From Shewanella benthica KT99 (GTDB lineage: Bacteria; Pseudomonadota; Gammaproteobacteria; Enterobacterales; Shewanellaceae): a DNA stretch of 64,000 nucleotides. Below, piece after piece: positions 49,083-57,674 of the stretch (position 1 is the first letter of the stretch; the number at the start of each line of letters is the position of its first letter). The notes beneath the pieces were generated by a model. It was not told the DNA's origin. It ran no database searches and saw nothing but the letters and a program-made list of their open reading frames with translations. Position numbers and translations under genes: made by a program. The stretch is from positions 1-64,000 of the forward strand of contig NZ_ABIC01000012.1 in assembly GCF_000172075.1 (NCBI RefSeq), written 5' to 3'.

Positions 49083-49330
49083 AAGACTTCTCCTATTCAC
49101 CCTTTCGATCAAGGGCCTTGTCACAGTAAATGAACGCATAACAATCTTGAAGATATCGAAGTGGAGCAATGAACCCTTTAACCTTGAGAAGGCTTAACAT
49201 AAGGATTAATGATGCTGGTTCAATATTGATAGGTCTTAATTAAAACTGCATAGGCCCTATGTTGAATCTTTAATAAAGCCAGAATTTAAAGATAGGACAT
49301 TTTGATTACTTTCACCCTAAGTTTTTACTT

Positions 49331-49383
49331 ATACCATTCCGAGTAAGTATCTGAACTGACCAGATACTTATATGGAATGGTAT
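49331..49383. repeat. 53-bp palindrome: MITE ends joined back to back
   Basis: ATACCATTCCGAGTAAGTATCTG, 7-nt spacer, then CAGATACTTATATGGAATGGTAT. The arms pair at 20 of 23 positions, with the same three mismatches as the ends of the 424-bp element at 30,521-30,944. It appears to be a minimal form of that element. Confidence 0.75.
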
Positions 49384-49419
49384 TAGATGTGGGCCATATA
49401 TATCGACTAAACTCAATAG

Positions 49420-49809
49420 ATGAACGAAAATAAGCCAAATTTATATGTTCTCTACGATGGTGGCTGCCCCCGATGCATCAAGGATAGAGGCAAGTATTCA
49501 CGTATCGCGGGACGCCATGCCGATGGGGTCTACTGGTTCGATATTACAGATCAGGACGAGAAGTTAAAGGCTTGGGGAATCGCCCCATATAAGGCGTTGA
49601 CCGAATTGCATGTGATCATTGGCGAATGTGAGAATGTTAACCAGCCTAGAGTCGTATCTGAGCTTGATGCCTACATAGTCCTGATGCTAAGGGTGCCGAT
49701 ACTTAAACCATTGGCCTGGTTGATGGGGCGAAAGTTAGTGCGTCCGCTATTATCAAAGCTGTATCGCAAGGCTGTCTACAGGCGGCTTAAATGTGAAGGC
49801 AGGTTATAG
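49420..49809 (+). CDS. DUF393 (DCC-family thiol oxidoreductase-like) protein
   Basis: 129-residue protein with YVLYDGGCPRCIKDRGKY near the N-terminus, the DxxCxxC motif that names the DCC family, and the later DAYIVLMLRVPILKPLAWLMG, a hydrophobic stretch typical of DUF393. A thioredoxin-like redox role is proposed for the family but not shown. Its last codons (YRRLKCEGRL) resemble the ends of two mini reading frames that follow directly in tandem (49,810-50,019). Confidence 0.8.
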   Translation: MNENKPNLYVLYDGGCPRCIKDRGKYSRIAGRHADGVYWFDITDQDEKLKAWGIAPYKALTELHVIIGECENVNQPRVVSELDAYIVLMLRVPILKPLAWLMGRKLVRPLLSKLYRKAVYRRLKCEGRL

Positions 49810-50019
49810 ATGGCGATTACACTGACCCATTATGTCTGCTTGCATGTCATGAATGTTATCGAGCTTTATCGTATAAGCGTTTACCGGCGGCTTTATTGCG
49901 GAAGGGGATTATAGATGGCAATTACACTGACCCATTATGTCTGCTTGCATGTCATGAATGTTATTGAGCTTTATCGTATAAGCGTTAACCGTCGGCTTTA
50001 TTGCGGAAGGGGATTATAG
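49810..50019 (+). repeat. Tandem duplication of a gene junction (2 x 105 bp), each an open 34-codon frame
   Basis: Two adjacent units of exactly 105 bp, nearly identical to each other (few differences). Each starts with ATG and the sequence that opens the following VOC gene (MAITLTH, compare MAIALTH) and ends with the sequence that closes the preceding DUF393 gene (YRRLYCGRGL, compare YRRLKCEGRL) and its TAG. The three start codons all lie directly after a TAG (TAGATGGC). Each unit therefore encodes a potential 34-residue chimera, MAITLTHYVCLHVMNVIELY and so on. Whether they are translated is unknown. Confidence 0.85.
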
Positions 50020-50427
50020 ATGGCGATCGCACTGACCCATATCGCTTTGCACGTCATGGACTTTGAAGCTTGTGTCGATTTTTACTGCTCCTACGCTGGC
50101 ATGAATGTCATACATGAGCGACCAAGCGGAGAAAAGCGTATCGTTTGGCTCTGCGAGCCGGGACAGGAGTCGCAATTTATTATTGTGATGCTCCCAGGAG
50201 GGGAAGGCCATCAGCAGCAGATGAATGATTTTTCCCACTTAGGTTTTGCACTGGAGAGTAAAGCAGCCGTAGATAAAATTGCCATGCGTGCCGAGGAAGA
50301 GGGGATCTTGGTTTGGGGTGTGCGGGAAGATAGTTATCCTGCAGGTTACTATTGTGGTGTCAGGGATCCCGACGGCAATTTTGTCGAGTTCAGCTATGGT
50401 CAGCCACTTGGGCCAGGCGCTCCCTGA
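50020..50427 (+). CDS. Glyoxalase/VOC-family protein
   Basis: 135-residue protein with one vicinal-oxygen-chelate domain pair: LTHIALHVMDFEACVDFYCSYAGMNVIHERP, FSHLGFALES, and CGVRDPDGNFVEFSYGQPLGPG. Histidine and glutamate at the usual metal-ligand positions (HIALHV, FSHLGF, VEFSYG) are present. This group includes lactoylglutathione lyases and fosfomycin-type enzymes; the substrate is not known. ATG 50,020 follows a GGAAGGGGA stretch and a TAG one base before it. It is preceded by two partial copies of its own 5' end. Confidence 0.85.
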   Translation: MAIALTHIALHVMDFEACVDFYCSYAGMNVIHERPSGEKRIVWLCEPGQESQFIIVMLPGGEGHQQQMNDFSHLGFALESKAAVDKIAMRAEEEGILVWGVREDSYPAGYYCGVRDPDGNFVEFSYGQPLGPGAP

Positions 50428-50464
50428 ATTGGGGAAAGTATAGCGCTACTGAAACCACAAAATA

Positions 50465-50494
50465 AAAGGGCGAACACGTATGTGTTCGCCCTTT
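50465..50494. terminator. Bidirectional terminator between VOC gene and pepA
   Basis: Perfect 13-bp stem AAAGGGCGAACAC-GTAT-GTGTTCGCCCTTT between convergent genes. Confidence 0.9.
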
Positions 50495-50523
50495 AGTGTA
50501 TTACTTAGTGATCAAGGCTGAGC

Positions 50524-52032
50524 TTATTCCCCTTGAGGAACCCCCGCTCGGTTAATTAGAAACTGAGTCAATAGCGGTACAGGACGTCCGGTAGAGCCCT
50601 TGTTCGCGCCACTGTTCCAAGCGGTACCAGCAACATCTAAGTGTGCCCAGTTGTACTTCTTGGTGAAGCGAGACAGGAAGCAAGCTGCCGTGATGGCACC
50701 AGCGGGACGACCGCCAAGGTTAGTCATATCGGCAAATGGGCTTTCAAGATGCTCTTGATACACATCCCACAATGGCAAGCGCCATGCGCGATCGCCACTC
50801 TGCTCACCAGCATTTAATAGCTCGTGTGCCAGCGGGTTATGACTAGAAAACAGACCCGAAGCGTGCTTACCCAGTGCGATAACACAGGCACCCGTCAGAG
50901 TCGCAGTATCAACCACTAACTCAGGGTCGAAACGCTCAACATAGGTCAATACATCACATAATACCAGGCGACCTTCTGCATCTGTGTTTAACACTTCGAC
51001 AGTTTGGCCCGACATAGTGGTGAGGATATCACCGGGACGGTATGCATTGCTCGATGGCATGTTTTCACAGCCTGCAAGAATACCGATTACATTGATTTTA
51101 AGATTGAGGTCACAAAGGGCTTTCATTGTACCGATAACACCGGCGGCCCCGCCCATGTCGTACTTCATCTCATCCATGGCTTCGCCAGGCTTAAGTGAGA
51201 TACCACCGGAGTCGAATGTCAGACCTTTACCAATAAGCACAATCGGCTTCTGAGTGCTGTCGACCGCGCCCTTGTACTCCATCACAGTCATGATGGATTC
51301 GTTGGCACTGCCACGGCCCACAGCCAGGTATGAGTCCATGCCCAACTTGGCCATCTGCTCTTCGCCTAAGGTGGTCACAGTGAGCTTTTCACAGACTTCA
51401 CCCATTTGGCGAGCTTGTGATGCCAAATAGGCTGGATTACATATGTTAGGCGGCATGTTGGCAACATCACGACAAAGATGCATACCGGCTGACACGGCCA
51501 TACCGTGTTCGATTGCACGCTCACCCACAGCCAGTTCACGGCGTGTCGGTACATTGAAGATTAGTTTGCGTAGCGGACGGCGAGTCTCCTCTTTATTGGT
51601 TTTCAATACATCGAAGTTGTAAAGGCTGTTCCGTGTCGTTTCAACGGCTTCACGAACTTTCCAGTAAGTATCGCGACCCTTCACGTGCAGTTCAGTCAGG
51701 AAGCAAACGGCTTCCATGGAACCAGTTTCGTTAAGCGTAGTGATGGTTTTGTTGATGATCTGCTTGTATTGACGCTCATCGAGCTCGCGTTCTTTACCAC
51801 AACCAACCAAAAGCACACGTTCACTGAGAACATTAGGTACATGATGTAAAAGAAGCATCTGCCCTGGCTTGCCTTCGAGATCCCCACGACGAAGTAAATT
51901 GCTAATGTAGCCTTTGCTGATCTTATCGAGCTGCTCAGCAATACCCGATAGGCGTCTTGGTTCATATACGCCAACCACTATGCAGGCTGAACGCTGTTTT
52001 TCCGGACTGCCGCTCTTAACGCTAAACTCCAT
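50524..52032 (-). CDS. pepA: Leucyl aminopeptidase PepA
   Basis: Cytosolic hexameric aminopeptidase with two metal ions; in E. coli also a DNA-binding protein (XerA) for site-specific recombination and carAB control. The 502-residue protein has the M17 domain with [37 protein letters not shown] (the family signature, containing metal and catalytic residues) and a C-terminal half typical of the family. Length equals E. coli PepA (503). It is divergent from lptF; in E. coli pepA and lptFG have the same arrangement, followed by holC-valS, which here is displaced by 3.6 kb. Confidence 0.97.
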   Translation of the reverse strand: MEFSVKSGSPEKQRSACIVVGVYEPRRLSGIAEQLDKISKGYISNLLRRGDLEGKPGQMLLLHHVPNVLSERVLLVGCGKERELDERQYKQIINKTITTLNETGSMEAVCFLTELHVKGRDTYWKVREAVETTRNSLYNFDVLKTNKEETRRPLRKLIFNVPTRRELAVGERAIEHGMAVSAGMHLCRDVANMPPNICNPAYLASQARQMGEVCEKLTVTTLGEEQMAKLGMDSYLAVGRGSANESIMTVMEYKGAVDSTQKPIVLIGKGLTFDSGGISLKPGEAMDEMKYDMGGAAGVIGTMKALCDLNLKINVIGILAGCENMPSSNAYRPGDILTTMSGQTVEVLNTDAEGRLVLCDVLTYVERFDPELVVDTATLTGACVIALGKHASGLFSSHNPLAHELLNAGEQSGDRAWRLPLWDVYQEHLESPFADMTNLGGRPAGAITAACFLSRFTKKYNWAHLDVAGTAWNSGANKGSTGRPVPLLTQFLINRAGVPQGE

Positions 52033-52253
52033 GAGCTCTCCTAGATTCTTAAAGACAAATTTTATTATTTATTAGATAATGTCTGCTTATACCCAAAACG
52101 GGCCTAAATTTGATACATCGAAGTTTGTTTTTTTAGGTGTTTCTATACCGTATTTAGTTAATGGTTGGTTATAAAACTACCAAAAGTAGACAGTTTACAT
52201 GAAAGTTAACCTGTTACCAGCATAATTATAAGTTTAAGGACCGGATCCAGCCT

Positions 52254-53366
52254 GTGATTGTATTTAGATATTTGATTCGAGAAGTTTTCAAGGCACAAAT
52301 AGCCGTTCTTGCAGTACTTTTAGCTATTTTTATAAGCCAACATTTTGTTCGTGTACTCGCAGATGCATCTGACGGAGAATTTCCTGCTTCATTAGTCATG
52401 ACCCTATTGGGTCTTAATTTACCTTATCTGGCCGTTTTGGTGATACCGCTGAGTTTATTTCTCGGTATCTTAATGGCTCATGGCCGAATGTATGCCGACA
52501 GTGAAATGGTTATTCTTCACGGCGTGGGAGTGAGTGAGTGGTATATCACTCGAGTGACCCTGTTGTTGGCCGTAGGTAATATGATTTTTACCGGTATTCT
52601 GTCGGTTTATGTGACACCTTGGGCCGAAGAGAAGCAGAACCAGGTACTCGAGCATGCTCAGTCAGAAGCCGGGCTGGCAGCCATCACTCAGGGACGATTT
52701 CAAACCAGCCCCAATGGCAGAGCCGTGCTTTTTGTCGAACGAATTGGCCGAAATAACGAACTGTACAAGGTGTTCGTAGCACAACTACCAGATCCTGATG
52801 ATGAATCCGGTATCAGTAATATCGTCGTTGCCCAAGGCGGTAAGGTCATCGAGGATGAAACCGGTGGCCAGCGCTTGCAACTGAGTGATGGTGTACAATA
52901 TCAGGCGACGCCTAAAAAAGTGGATTTTCAGATCATCGAGTTCGGTAGCTACCAGATGCAGATCAAGGAGCAACCGGTCGATGAGCGCCGCCGTAAGCTT
53001 TCCGCGATGCCTATTAATGAGTTGATGGATATAGAGGGACCCGCGGCAACGGCTGAATTTCATTGGCGTCTGGCCATTCCCTTAGCGATTCCTTTAATGA
53101 CGCTTATTGCCGTGCCTATGGCTAGGGTTAATGTGCGTCAGGGCAAGTTCGCCAAGATGTTCCCGGCGGTGCTACTTTATCTGGGTTATTTCTGTCTGAT
53201 GATTGCCGGGCGTAAAGCGCTGGAAGACGGCGTGATACCTGAGTATCTAGGGATGTGGTGGATACATGCATCCGCCTTATGCATGGGGATACTACTCTTA
53301 GGGAAAGAGCGTCCTTCCGGTGCTAAACTAAGCGGAATATTTAAGCGCAAGAGAGTCAAAGCGTGA
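52254..53366 (+). CDS. lptF: LPS export ABC transporter permease LptF
   Basis: Inner-membrane subunit of the LptB2FG complex that extracts lipopolysaccharide and feeds the Lpt bridge ending at LptD. The 370-residue protein has six hydrophobic segments, three on either side of a periplasmic jelly-roll domain (about 135-265), and begins VFRYLIREVFKAQIAVLAVLLAIF. FHWRLAIPLAIPLMTLIAVPMARVNVRQGKFAKMFP is the coupling-helix end. The start is GTG 52,254. It overlaps lptG by four bases. Confidence 0.95.
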   Translation: MIVFRYLIREVFKAQIAVLAVLLAIFISQHFVRVLADASDGEFPASLVMTLLGLNLPYLAVLVIPLSLFLGILMAHGRMYADSEMVILHGVGVSEWYITRVTLLLAVGNMIFTGILSVYVTPWAEEKQNQVLEHAQSEAGLAAITQGRFQTSPNGRAVLFVERIGRNNELYKVFVAQLPDPDDESGISNIVVAQGGKVIEDETGGQRLQLSDGVQYQATPKKVDFQIIEFGSYQMQIKEQPVDERRRKLSAMPINELMDIEGPAATAEFHWRLAIPLAIPLMTLIAVPMARVNVRQGKFAKMFPAVLLYLGYFCLMIAGRKALEDGVIPEYLGMWWIHASALCMGILLLGKERPSGAKLSGIFKRKRVKA

Positions 53367-54421
53367 AAATATTAGACTTATATATCGCCAGAACTTTAGT
53401 CAGCAGCTCAGCCCTGTGTCTGCTTATCCTCACCGGTCTATCCGGCATCATTAAGTGGGTGGATCAGCTTCGCGTCGTTGGCCGTGGCAACTATACCATG
53501 CTCGATGCAGGCATCTATGTACTGTTTCTTATTCCTCGTGATATCGAGATATTCTTCCCTATGGCGGTATTGCTCGGTGCCTTGATCGGCATGGGTATGC
53601 TGGCATCCGGGTCGGAACTCGTGGTGATGCAGTCTGCTGGCTTGTCTCGCTTTCAAATCACTCTGTCGGCAATGAAGACTGCCGTGCCACTCATGCTGAT
53701 GATTATGGTGCTGGGTGAGTGGGGAGCACCCGCTGCAGAAAGGCGTGCTAATGAACTGCAAGCATTCAAGGTGTCCGGTGGCAGTCTGATCAAATCAAGT
53801 CGTGGGATCTGGGCAAAAGATGGTGATTTATTCGTTAATATCGGCGAAGTGGAAAATATTAACAGCCTGCGTAATATTACCTTGTATGAGTTTGATAGCA
53901 CCTTGACCTTAGTGAAGACCATTCATGCAGAGCGCGGCGTATACTCAAATGATCACTGGCGCCTTCTCGATGTCAGGCAAATAGATTTGACCAAGGACAA
54001 GGTGACACTGACCGACCTGACCCTGTATCGCTGGGATTCAACACTGACACCAGATAAGTTGAGCGTTGTCTCGGTCAAGCCAGAATCTCTCTCTATTCAA
54101 GGCTTGCTGGGCTATCTGGACTATCTCGAGGCGAACAACCAAAATTCTGGCCGTTATGAGTTGGCGCTGTGGCGTAAAATCATGCAGCCCGTCACCGTTG
54201 CTGTGATGATGTTGGTGGCGCTCTCATTCGTGTTCGGTCCACTGAGATCCGTGACCATGGGGGCTCGTGTATTGTTGGGTGTTATTGCCGGTTTCACCTT
54301 CTATATCAGCAGTGAAATTTTCGGACCTCTGACTCTGGTCTATGGCTTGCCAGCCTTCCTCGGCGCCGTGATGCCGGCACTGATATTCAGTAGCGTAGCG
54401 ATTTATTTTATTAGGAAATAG
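53363..54421 (+). CDS. lptG: LPS export ABC transporter permease LptG
   Basis: Second permease of LptB2FG, 352 residues with six hydrophobic segments and a central periplasmic domain. Starts at GTG 53,363, overlapping the lptF stop by four bases (GTGA). Recognisable parts are YIARTLVSSSALCLLILTGLSGIIKWVDQLR, ASGSELVVMQSAGLS, LALWRKIMQPVTVAVMMLVALSFVFGPLRSVTMGARVLLGV. Together with LptD at 10.4-12.75 kb the window carries several parts of the LPS export route. Confidence 0.95.
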   Translation: MKILDLYIARTLVSSSALCLLILTGLSGIIKWVDQLRVVGRGNYTMLDAGIYVLFLIPRDIEIFFPMAVLLGALIGMGMLASGSELVVMQSAGLSRFQITLSAMKTAVPLMLMIMVLGEWGAPAAERRANELQAFKVSGGSLIKSSRGIWAKDGDLFVNIGEVENINSLRNITLYEFDSTLTLVKTIHAERGVYSNDHWRLLDVRQIDLTKDKVTLTDLTLYRWDSTLTPDKLSVVSVKPESLSIQGLLGYLDYLEANNQNSGRYELALWRKIMQPVTVAVMMLVALSFVFGPLRSVTMGARVLLGVIAGFTFYISSEIFGPLTLVYGLPAFLGAVMPALIFSSVAIYFIRK

Positions 54422-54435
54422 TTAGCAGAATAGTC

Positions 54436-54468
54436 TTAAGCTATAAGCTATAAGCTATAAGCTATAAG
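54436..54468. repeat. Heptamer tandem repeat CTATAAG x4
   Basis: Four exact CTATAAG units (54,441-54,468) preceded by CTTAAG, 15 bases after the lptG stop. Same unit length and general look as the CTAGGAT array at 3.65 kb. Confidence 0.85.
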
Positions 54469-54711
54469 TGTGATGTGACACCTTATGTAAGCGGTAAGGT
54501 GTCATTAGTATCGAGTCATGTAAAATCTCTATTTCAACATCCACATTTTAAAATCAAACACTCTAAAACTCCCCCGTATTACATCCGTCACCTAGTCATC
54601 TAATGTTTTATACCACCTCATTTATCCAATTTAACTCCCGTTACAGGCTGGCTATAACCATGACAAGCCCGAATATTTGTCTGCGCTATATTTGTGCGAA
54701 CTGTGAATATT

Positions 54712-54728
54712 TGCACTCGTTTGGTGCA
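54712..54728. promoter_or_regulatory. NtrC-type binding site upstream of glnK-amtB
   Basis: TGCACTCGTTTGGTGCA, 17 bp, fits the NtrC (GlnG) consensus TGCACY-N5-RGTGCA with matching arms. It lies 125 bp before glnK, as expected for a nitrogen-controlled enhancer. I could not identify a convincing sigma-54 promoter (GG-N10-GC) between it and the gene. Confidence 0.55.
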
Positions 54729-54852
54729 TTTGTATTCGATGGTGTTTACCTAATCTTTATTAACTCATTAAAAGTTAATGGTTTGTTTTCTTGGTCTGAT
54801 GATTGAATAGGTGAAAGTAGAAATAAATAACCAACATACCTTGGAGGTCAGC

Positions 54853-55188
54853 ATGAAACTGGTCAGCGCTATCATTAAACCGTTCAAATTGGACGATGTC
54901 CGCGAAGCAATCGCTGCAGTGGGTATCGAGATGACCGTCACCGAAGTGAAAGGTTTCGGTCGTCAGAAAGGGCATACAGAGCTGTATCGAGGCGCCGAGT
55001 ATCAGGTGGACTTCCTTCCAAAGGTTAAATTAGACATTGCGACCAAGGCCGAAAATCTGGAGTTGTTAATTGAATCTATTACCAATGCTGCCCGTACTGG
55101 CAAGATTGGAGATGGCAAAATTTTTGTCACCGATCTAGAACAGGTTATCCGTATCCGTACGGGCGAGACCGATAGTGAAGCATTATAA
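54853..55188 (+). CDS. glnK: P-II nitrogen regulatory protein
   Basis: 112-residue trimeric signal protein that reports 2-oxoglutarate, ATP/ADP and glutamine status; as GlnK it plugs the AmtB channel. It starts MKLVSAIIKPFKLDDVREAI, has the T-loop with the uridylylated tyrosine in YRGAEYQVDFLPK, and the B-loop TGKIGDGKIFV. ATG 54,853 is chosen for GGAGGT seven bases upstream; an earlier in-frame GTG at 54,811 would add 14 residues not found in the family. The amtB gene follows after 9 bases, which favours the name glnK over glnB. Confidence 0.95.
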   Translation: MKLVSAIIKPFKLDDVREAIAAVGIEMTVTEVKGFGRQKGHTELYRGAEYQVDFLPKVKLDIATKAENLELLIESITNAARTGKIGDGKIFVTDLEQVIRIRTGETDSEAL

Positions 55189-55197
55189 GGGAGAAGC

Positions 55198-56461
55198 GTG
55201 ATGGAAGATTTAGCCAAATTAGGGGTGACAGTTTCTGAGTTAAGGTTCGCTCTGGATACCTTTTACTTCTTGATTTCGGGTGCGTTAGTCATGTGGATGG
55301 CGGCCGGTTTTGCCATGTTGGAGGCCGGACTCGTACGCTCCAAAAACACCACAGAAATTCTCACCAAGAATGTGTGTCTGTATTCGATTGCCTGTGTGAT
55401 GTATCTGATCGTGGGATATAACATCATGTATGTCGATAACGGTGAAGCTGGATGGTTACCTGCTATTGGTACATTTATTGGCAGTCAGGCCGATGACGCA
55501 GATCATGCACTCGAGTCTGATTTCTTCTTCCAGGTGGTGTTTGTCGCTACCGCTATGTCCATCGTTTCCGGTGCGGTAGCCGAGCGCATGAAACTATGGG
55601 CTTTCTTAGCATTTTCTGTCGTAATGACAGCCTTTATTTATCCAGTTGAGGGTTATTGGACCTGGGGCGGTGGCTTCCTGTCTGAAGCTGGATTTGTCGA
55701 TTTCGCCGGTAGTGGTATCGTTCATATGGCTGGTGCGGCGGCAGCGATTGCCGGTGTTATTCTGTTGGATGCCCGTAAGGGTAAATATGGTCCAAATGGC
55801 CAAGTAAACCCAATTCCGGGTTCAAACTTACCTATGGCGACTCTGGGTATGTTTATTCTGTGGATGGGATGGGATGGGATGGTTTGGCTTTAACGGTGGT
55901 TCACAGTTACTGGTATCCGATACTGAAAATGCAACCGCGGTGGCTAAAATTTTCCTTAATACCAATTCTGCGGCGGCATTTGGCGCAGTGTCGGCACTCG
56001 TCGTCTGTAAACTGGTGTGGGGAAAGGCAGATCTGACCATGATACTCAATGGTGCATTAGCCGGACTCGTGGCCATTACTGCCGATCCCTTATCACCTTC
56101 AATTTCCTTCGCGGCCGTGATAGGCTTGATTGCCGGTGGCCTGGTCATCTTCTCCATTGTGGCGTTAGATAGGCTGAAAATTGATGATCCCGTGGGTGCT
56201 ATTTCGGTTCATGGTGTGGCGGGTTTCTTCGGTCTGATGTTAGTGCCGCTGTCTAATGCCGATGCGACTGTCTTAGGTCAACTTTATGGGGCTGGCGTCA
56301 TCTTTACATGGGTATTCTCAGCTTCTTTCGTGGTCTGGTATCTACTTAAGTTGACCATGGGGATCCGTGTTACCGAAGAGGACGAGTATAAAGGAATGGA
56401 TGCTGCAGATTGTGGCATAGATGCCTACCCTGAATTCGTTTCAGTCAAGAGTGCCCGTTAA
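55198..56461 (+). pseudogene. amtB: Ammonium transporter AmtB, frameshifted by repeat expansion
   Basis: The reading frame from 55,198 runs 231 codons (membrane segments, MWMAAGFAMLEAGLVRSKN, SGAVAERMKLWAF, GGGFLSEAGFVDFAGSGIVHMAGAAAAIAG) and ends at TAA 55,891 after WMGWDGMVWL. A second frame from 55,874 (MGWFGFNGGSQLLVSD) carries the rest, including VHGVAGFFGLMLVPL, to 56,461. The joint is three tandem GGGAT units in place of the single unit that would give WMGWFGFNGG. Ten extra bases thus break the gene. Taken together the two parts cover a normal 420-residue Amt channel. It could be a pseudogene, an on/off repeat locus or an assembly error. Confidence 0.88.
55866..55882 (+). repeat. GGGAT pentamer repeat inside amtB
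   Basis: GGGATGGGATGGGATGG: three GGGAT units plus GG. One or four units would leave amtB in frame, three do not. The sequence is prone to slipped-strand replication. Confidence 0.85.
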
Positions 56462-56506
56462 ATTAGGCAAGAGTTTATACTTGTAAGACGCGACTCGTCA
56501 TAAATC

Positions 56507-56531
56507 AAACAGGGAATAATGCCCTGTTTTT
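56507..56531 (+). terminator. Intrinsic terminator after amtB
   Basis: AAACAGGG-AATAATG-CCCTGTTT followed by a T run. Confidence 0.8.
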
Positions 56532-56559
56532 TGTATCATGAATAGAAGAGTAAACATGA

Positions 56560-56925
56560 ATGGGGCAGCCAGAGATGATATTTTTTAACAGTCTTGGTAA
56601 GACGAGTTTAGCCTTCTTCACCTTAGGTGCACTATGCTTGTCGGCGCTAAGCCATGGCGGACAAGTCGTGGTCCGCAAGTCCAGCGAGCCCTTCGATGCC
56701 TTTGCCGTGAGAGATCAGGTTTTACAGGATCATCAATGGCAAGAAGTACTGAGAATGCAGCAACAGATCCAGATCTTACAAGCCCTTCCCTCAGGATGTA
56801 TCTTACTGGCTAGACCCTACACTTATTATTCCTGCCAAGGCTTATTTTATCGGCCTTATCAGAATCGGGATGTCTATATTCAGGTGGATGCGGTTGGCGA
56901 TCCGGCTGGGCAAATTATCAAGTGA
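56560..56925 (+). CDS. Secreted protein of unknown function (DUF6515-like)
   Basis: 121-residue protein. After about five residues a signal peptide-like segment begins (MIFFNSLGKTSLAFFTLGALCLSALS), so ATG 56,575 is a possible alternative start; 56,560 has AAGAG upstream. The mature part has two cysteines and LPSGCILLARPYTYYSCQGLFYRPYQNRDVYIQVDAVGDP, a pattern of aromatic strands that resembles DUF6515-type periplasmic proteins. I am not certain of the family. Monocistronic between amtB and gene remnants. Confidence 0.6.
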   Translation: MGQPEMIFFNSLGKTSLAFFTLGALCLSALSHGGQVVVRKSSEPFDAFAVRDQVLQDHQWQEVLRMQQQIQILQALPSGCILLARPYTYYSCQGLFYRPYQNRDVYIQVDAVGDPAGQIIK

Positions 56926-57039
56926 TATTGCTGTTAAAAACAACGGACTTGTTAACTTCTTGTAACTTTTATTTTCTGCATCATTTGTCATCATGACATA
57001 AGCTACACCAAGGATATCGAAACTTAAGGCTTGAGACCT

Positions 57040-57132
57040 ATGATGAACACTTCGATATTGTCACTAACCTTAATGGCAAGTTTTTCATGTTTGACTCCTA
57101 TATATGGTTGCGGATCAAGCTGTCGAAATTGA
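57040..57132 (+). pseudogene. Truncated start of a secreted-protein gene
   Basis: Thirty codons opening with a signal peptide-like segment (NTSILSLTLMASFSCLTPIYG) and then CGSSCRN before TGA. It overlaps the end of a hydrolase remnant on the other strand, so a deletion joint probably lies near 57,100. Could also be a very short peptide gene. Confidence 0.3.
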
Positions 57133-57457
57133 AATAAGCTCGTCTGCTTTGTTGGTGACTCAGGGGTTCTCTTCCTGCCATTTTTTGCTTATCGGTGAAC
57201 CAAACAGTGCCGTTAAGCCTGGTGCTGTTGTAGTCGCTCATCCAACTGACAATATTGCCGCCATTGGAGTGGGTGAGCATGATGAGATCATCGATATTCT
57301 TATGCTGAATAAATGTGTGCAGCTGGTTGGCCAAACAACCCGCGGCGGCTTGATCCCACATGTATTGATCGAAATTACCGTCGATACATTCCCTGGACCA
57401 ATAATCCGTTGCGGCATAGGTTTGATTACCGGTGCCATGGATAATTAAAATAAAACA
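57098..57457 (-). pseudogene. Alpha/beta-hydrolase (lipase-like) gene fragment
   Basis: The minus-strand frame has no start but reads CFILIIHGTGNQTYAATDYWSREC, then FDQYMWDQAAAGCLANQLHTFIQHKNIDDLIMLTHSNGGNIVSWM. IIHGTG is an oxyanion-hole-type stretch and THSNGGN a nucleophile elbow (Ser in H-S-N-G-G), as in secreted lipase-like hydrolases. The acid and histidine parts beyond KQKMAGREPL are missing. A 12-bp perfect inverted repeat (AATTAAAATAAA ... TTTATTTTAATT, 57,443-57,475) lies at its 5' edge. Confidence 0.5.
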
Positions 57458-57674
57458 CCTAGGTTTATTTTAATTAACTCGGTATTTCTGCCGGCTATCC
57501 TCTTCTTTAATTGAAAACTAGTTTATCTTTTATCTTTATATAACAAATACTTGTTTATTATTTATTGTTCATGACTATATCTTGTTGCATTATGGGTGGA
57601 TACTGGATAAATTGAACTTAGTAGCGCAATTGAGAGAAGTCTGTTTTAACGATAGCCGGAGTGAGTTTATTACT

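Noticed and set aside
54603..54806. A 67-codon plus-strand frame before glnK
   Set aside because: It spans the NtrC-type site and regulatory region and shows no family features or ribosome site.
57571..57615. A 14-codon possible leader peptide with Tyr-Trp before aroG
   Set aside because: It lacks runs of aromatic codons and I saw no clear terminator/antiterminator pair between it and the gene.
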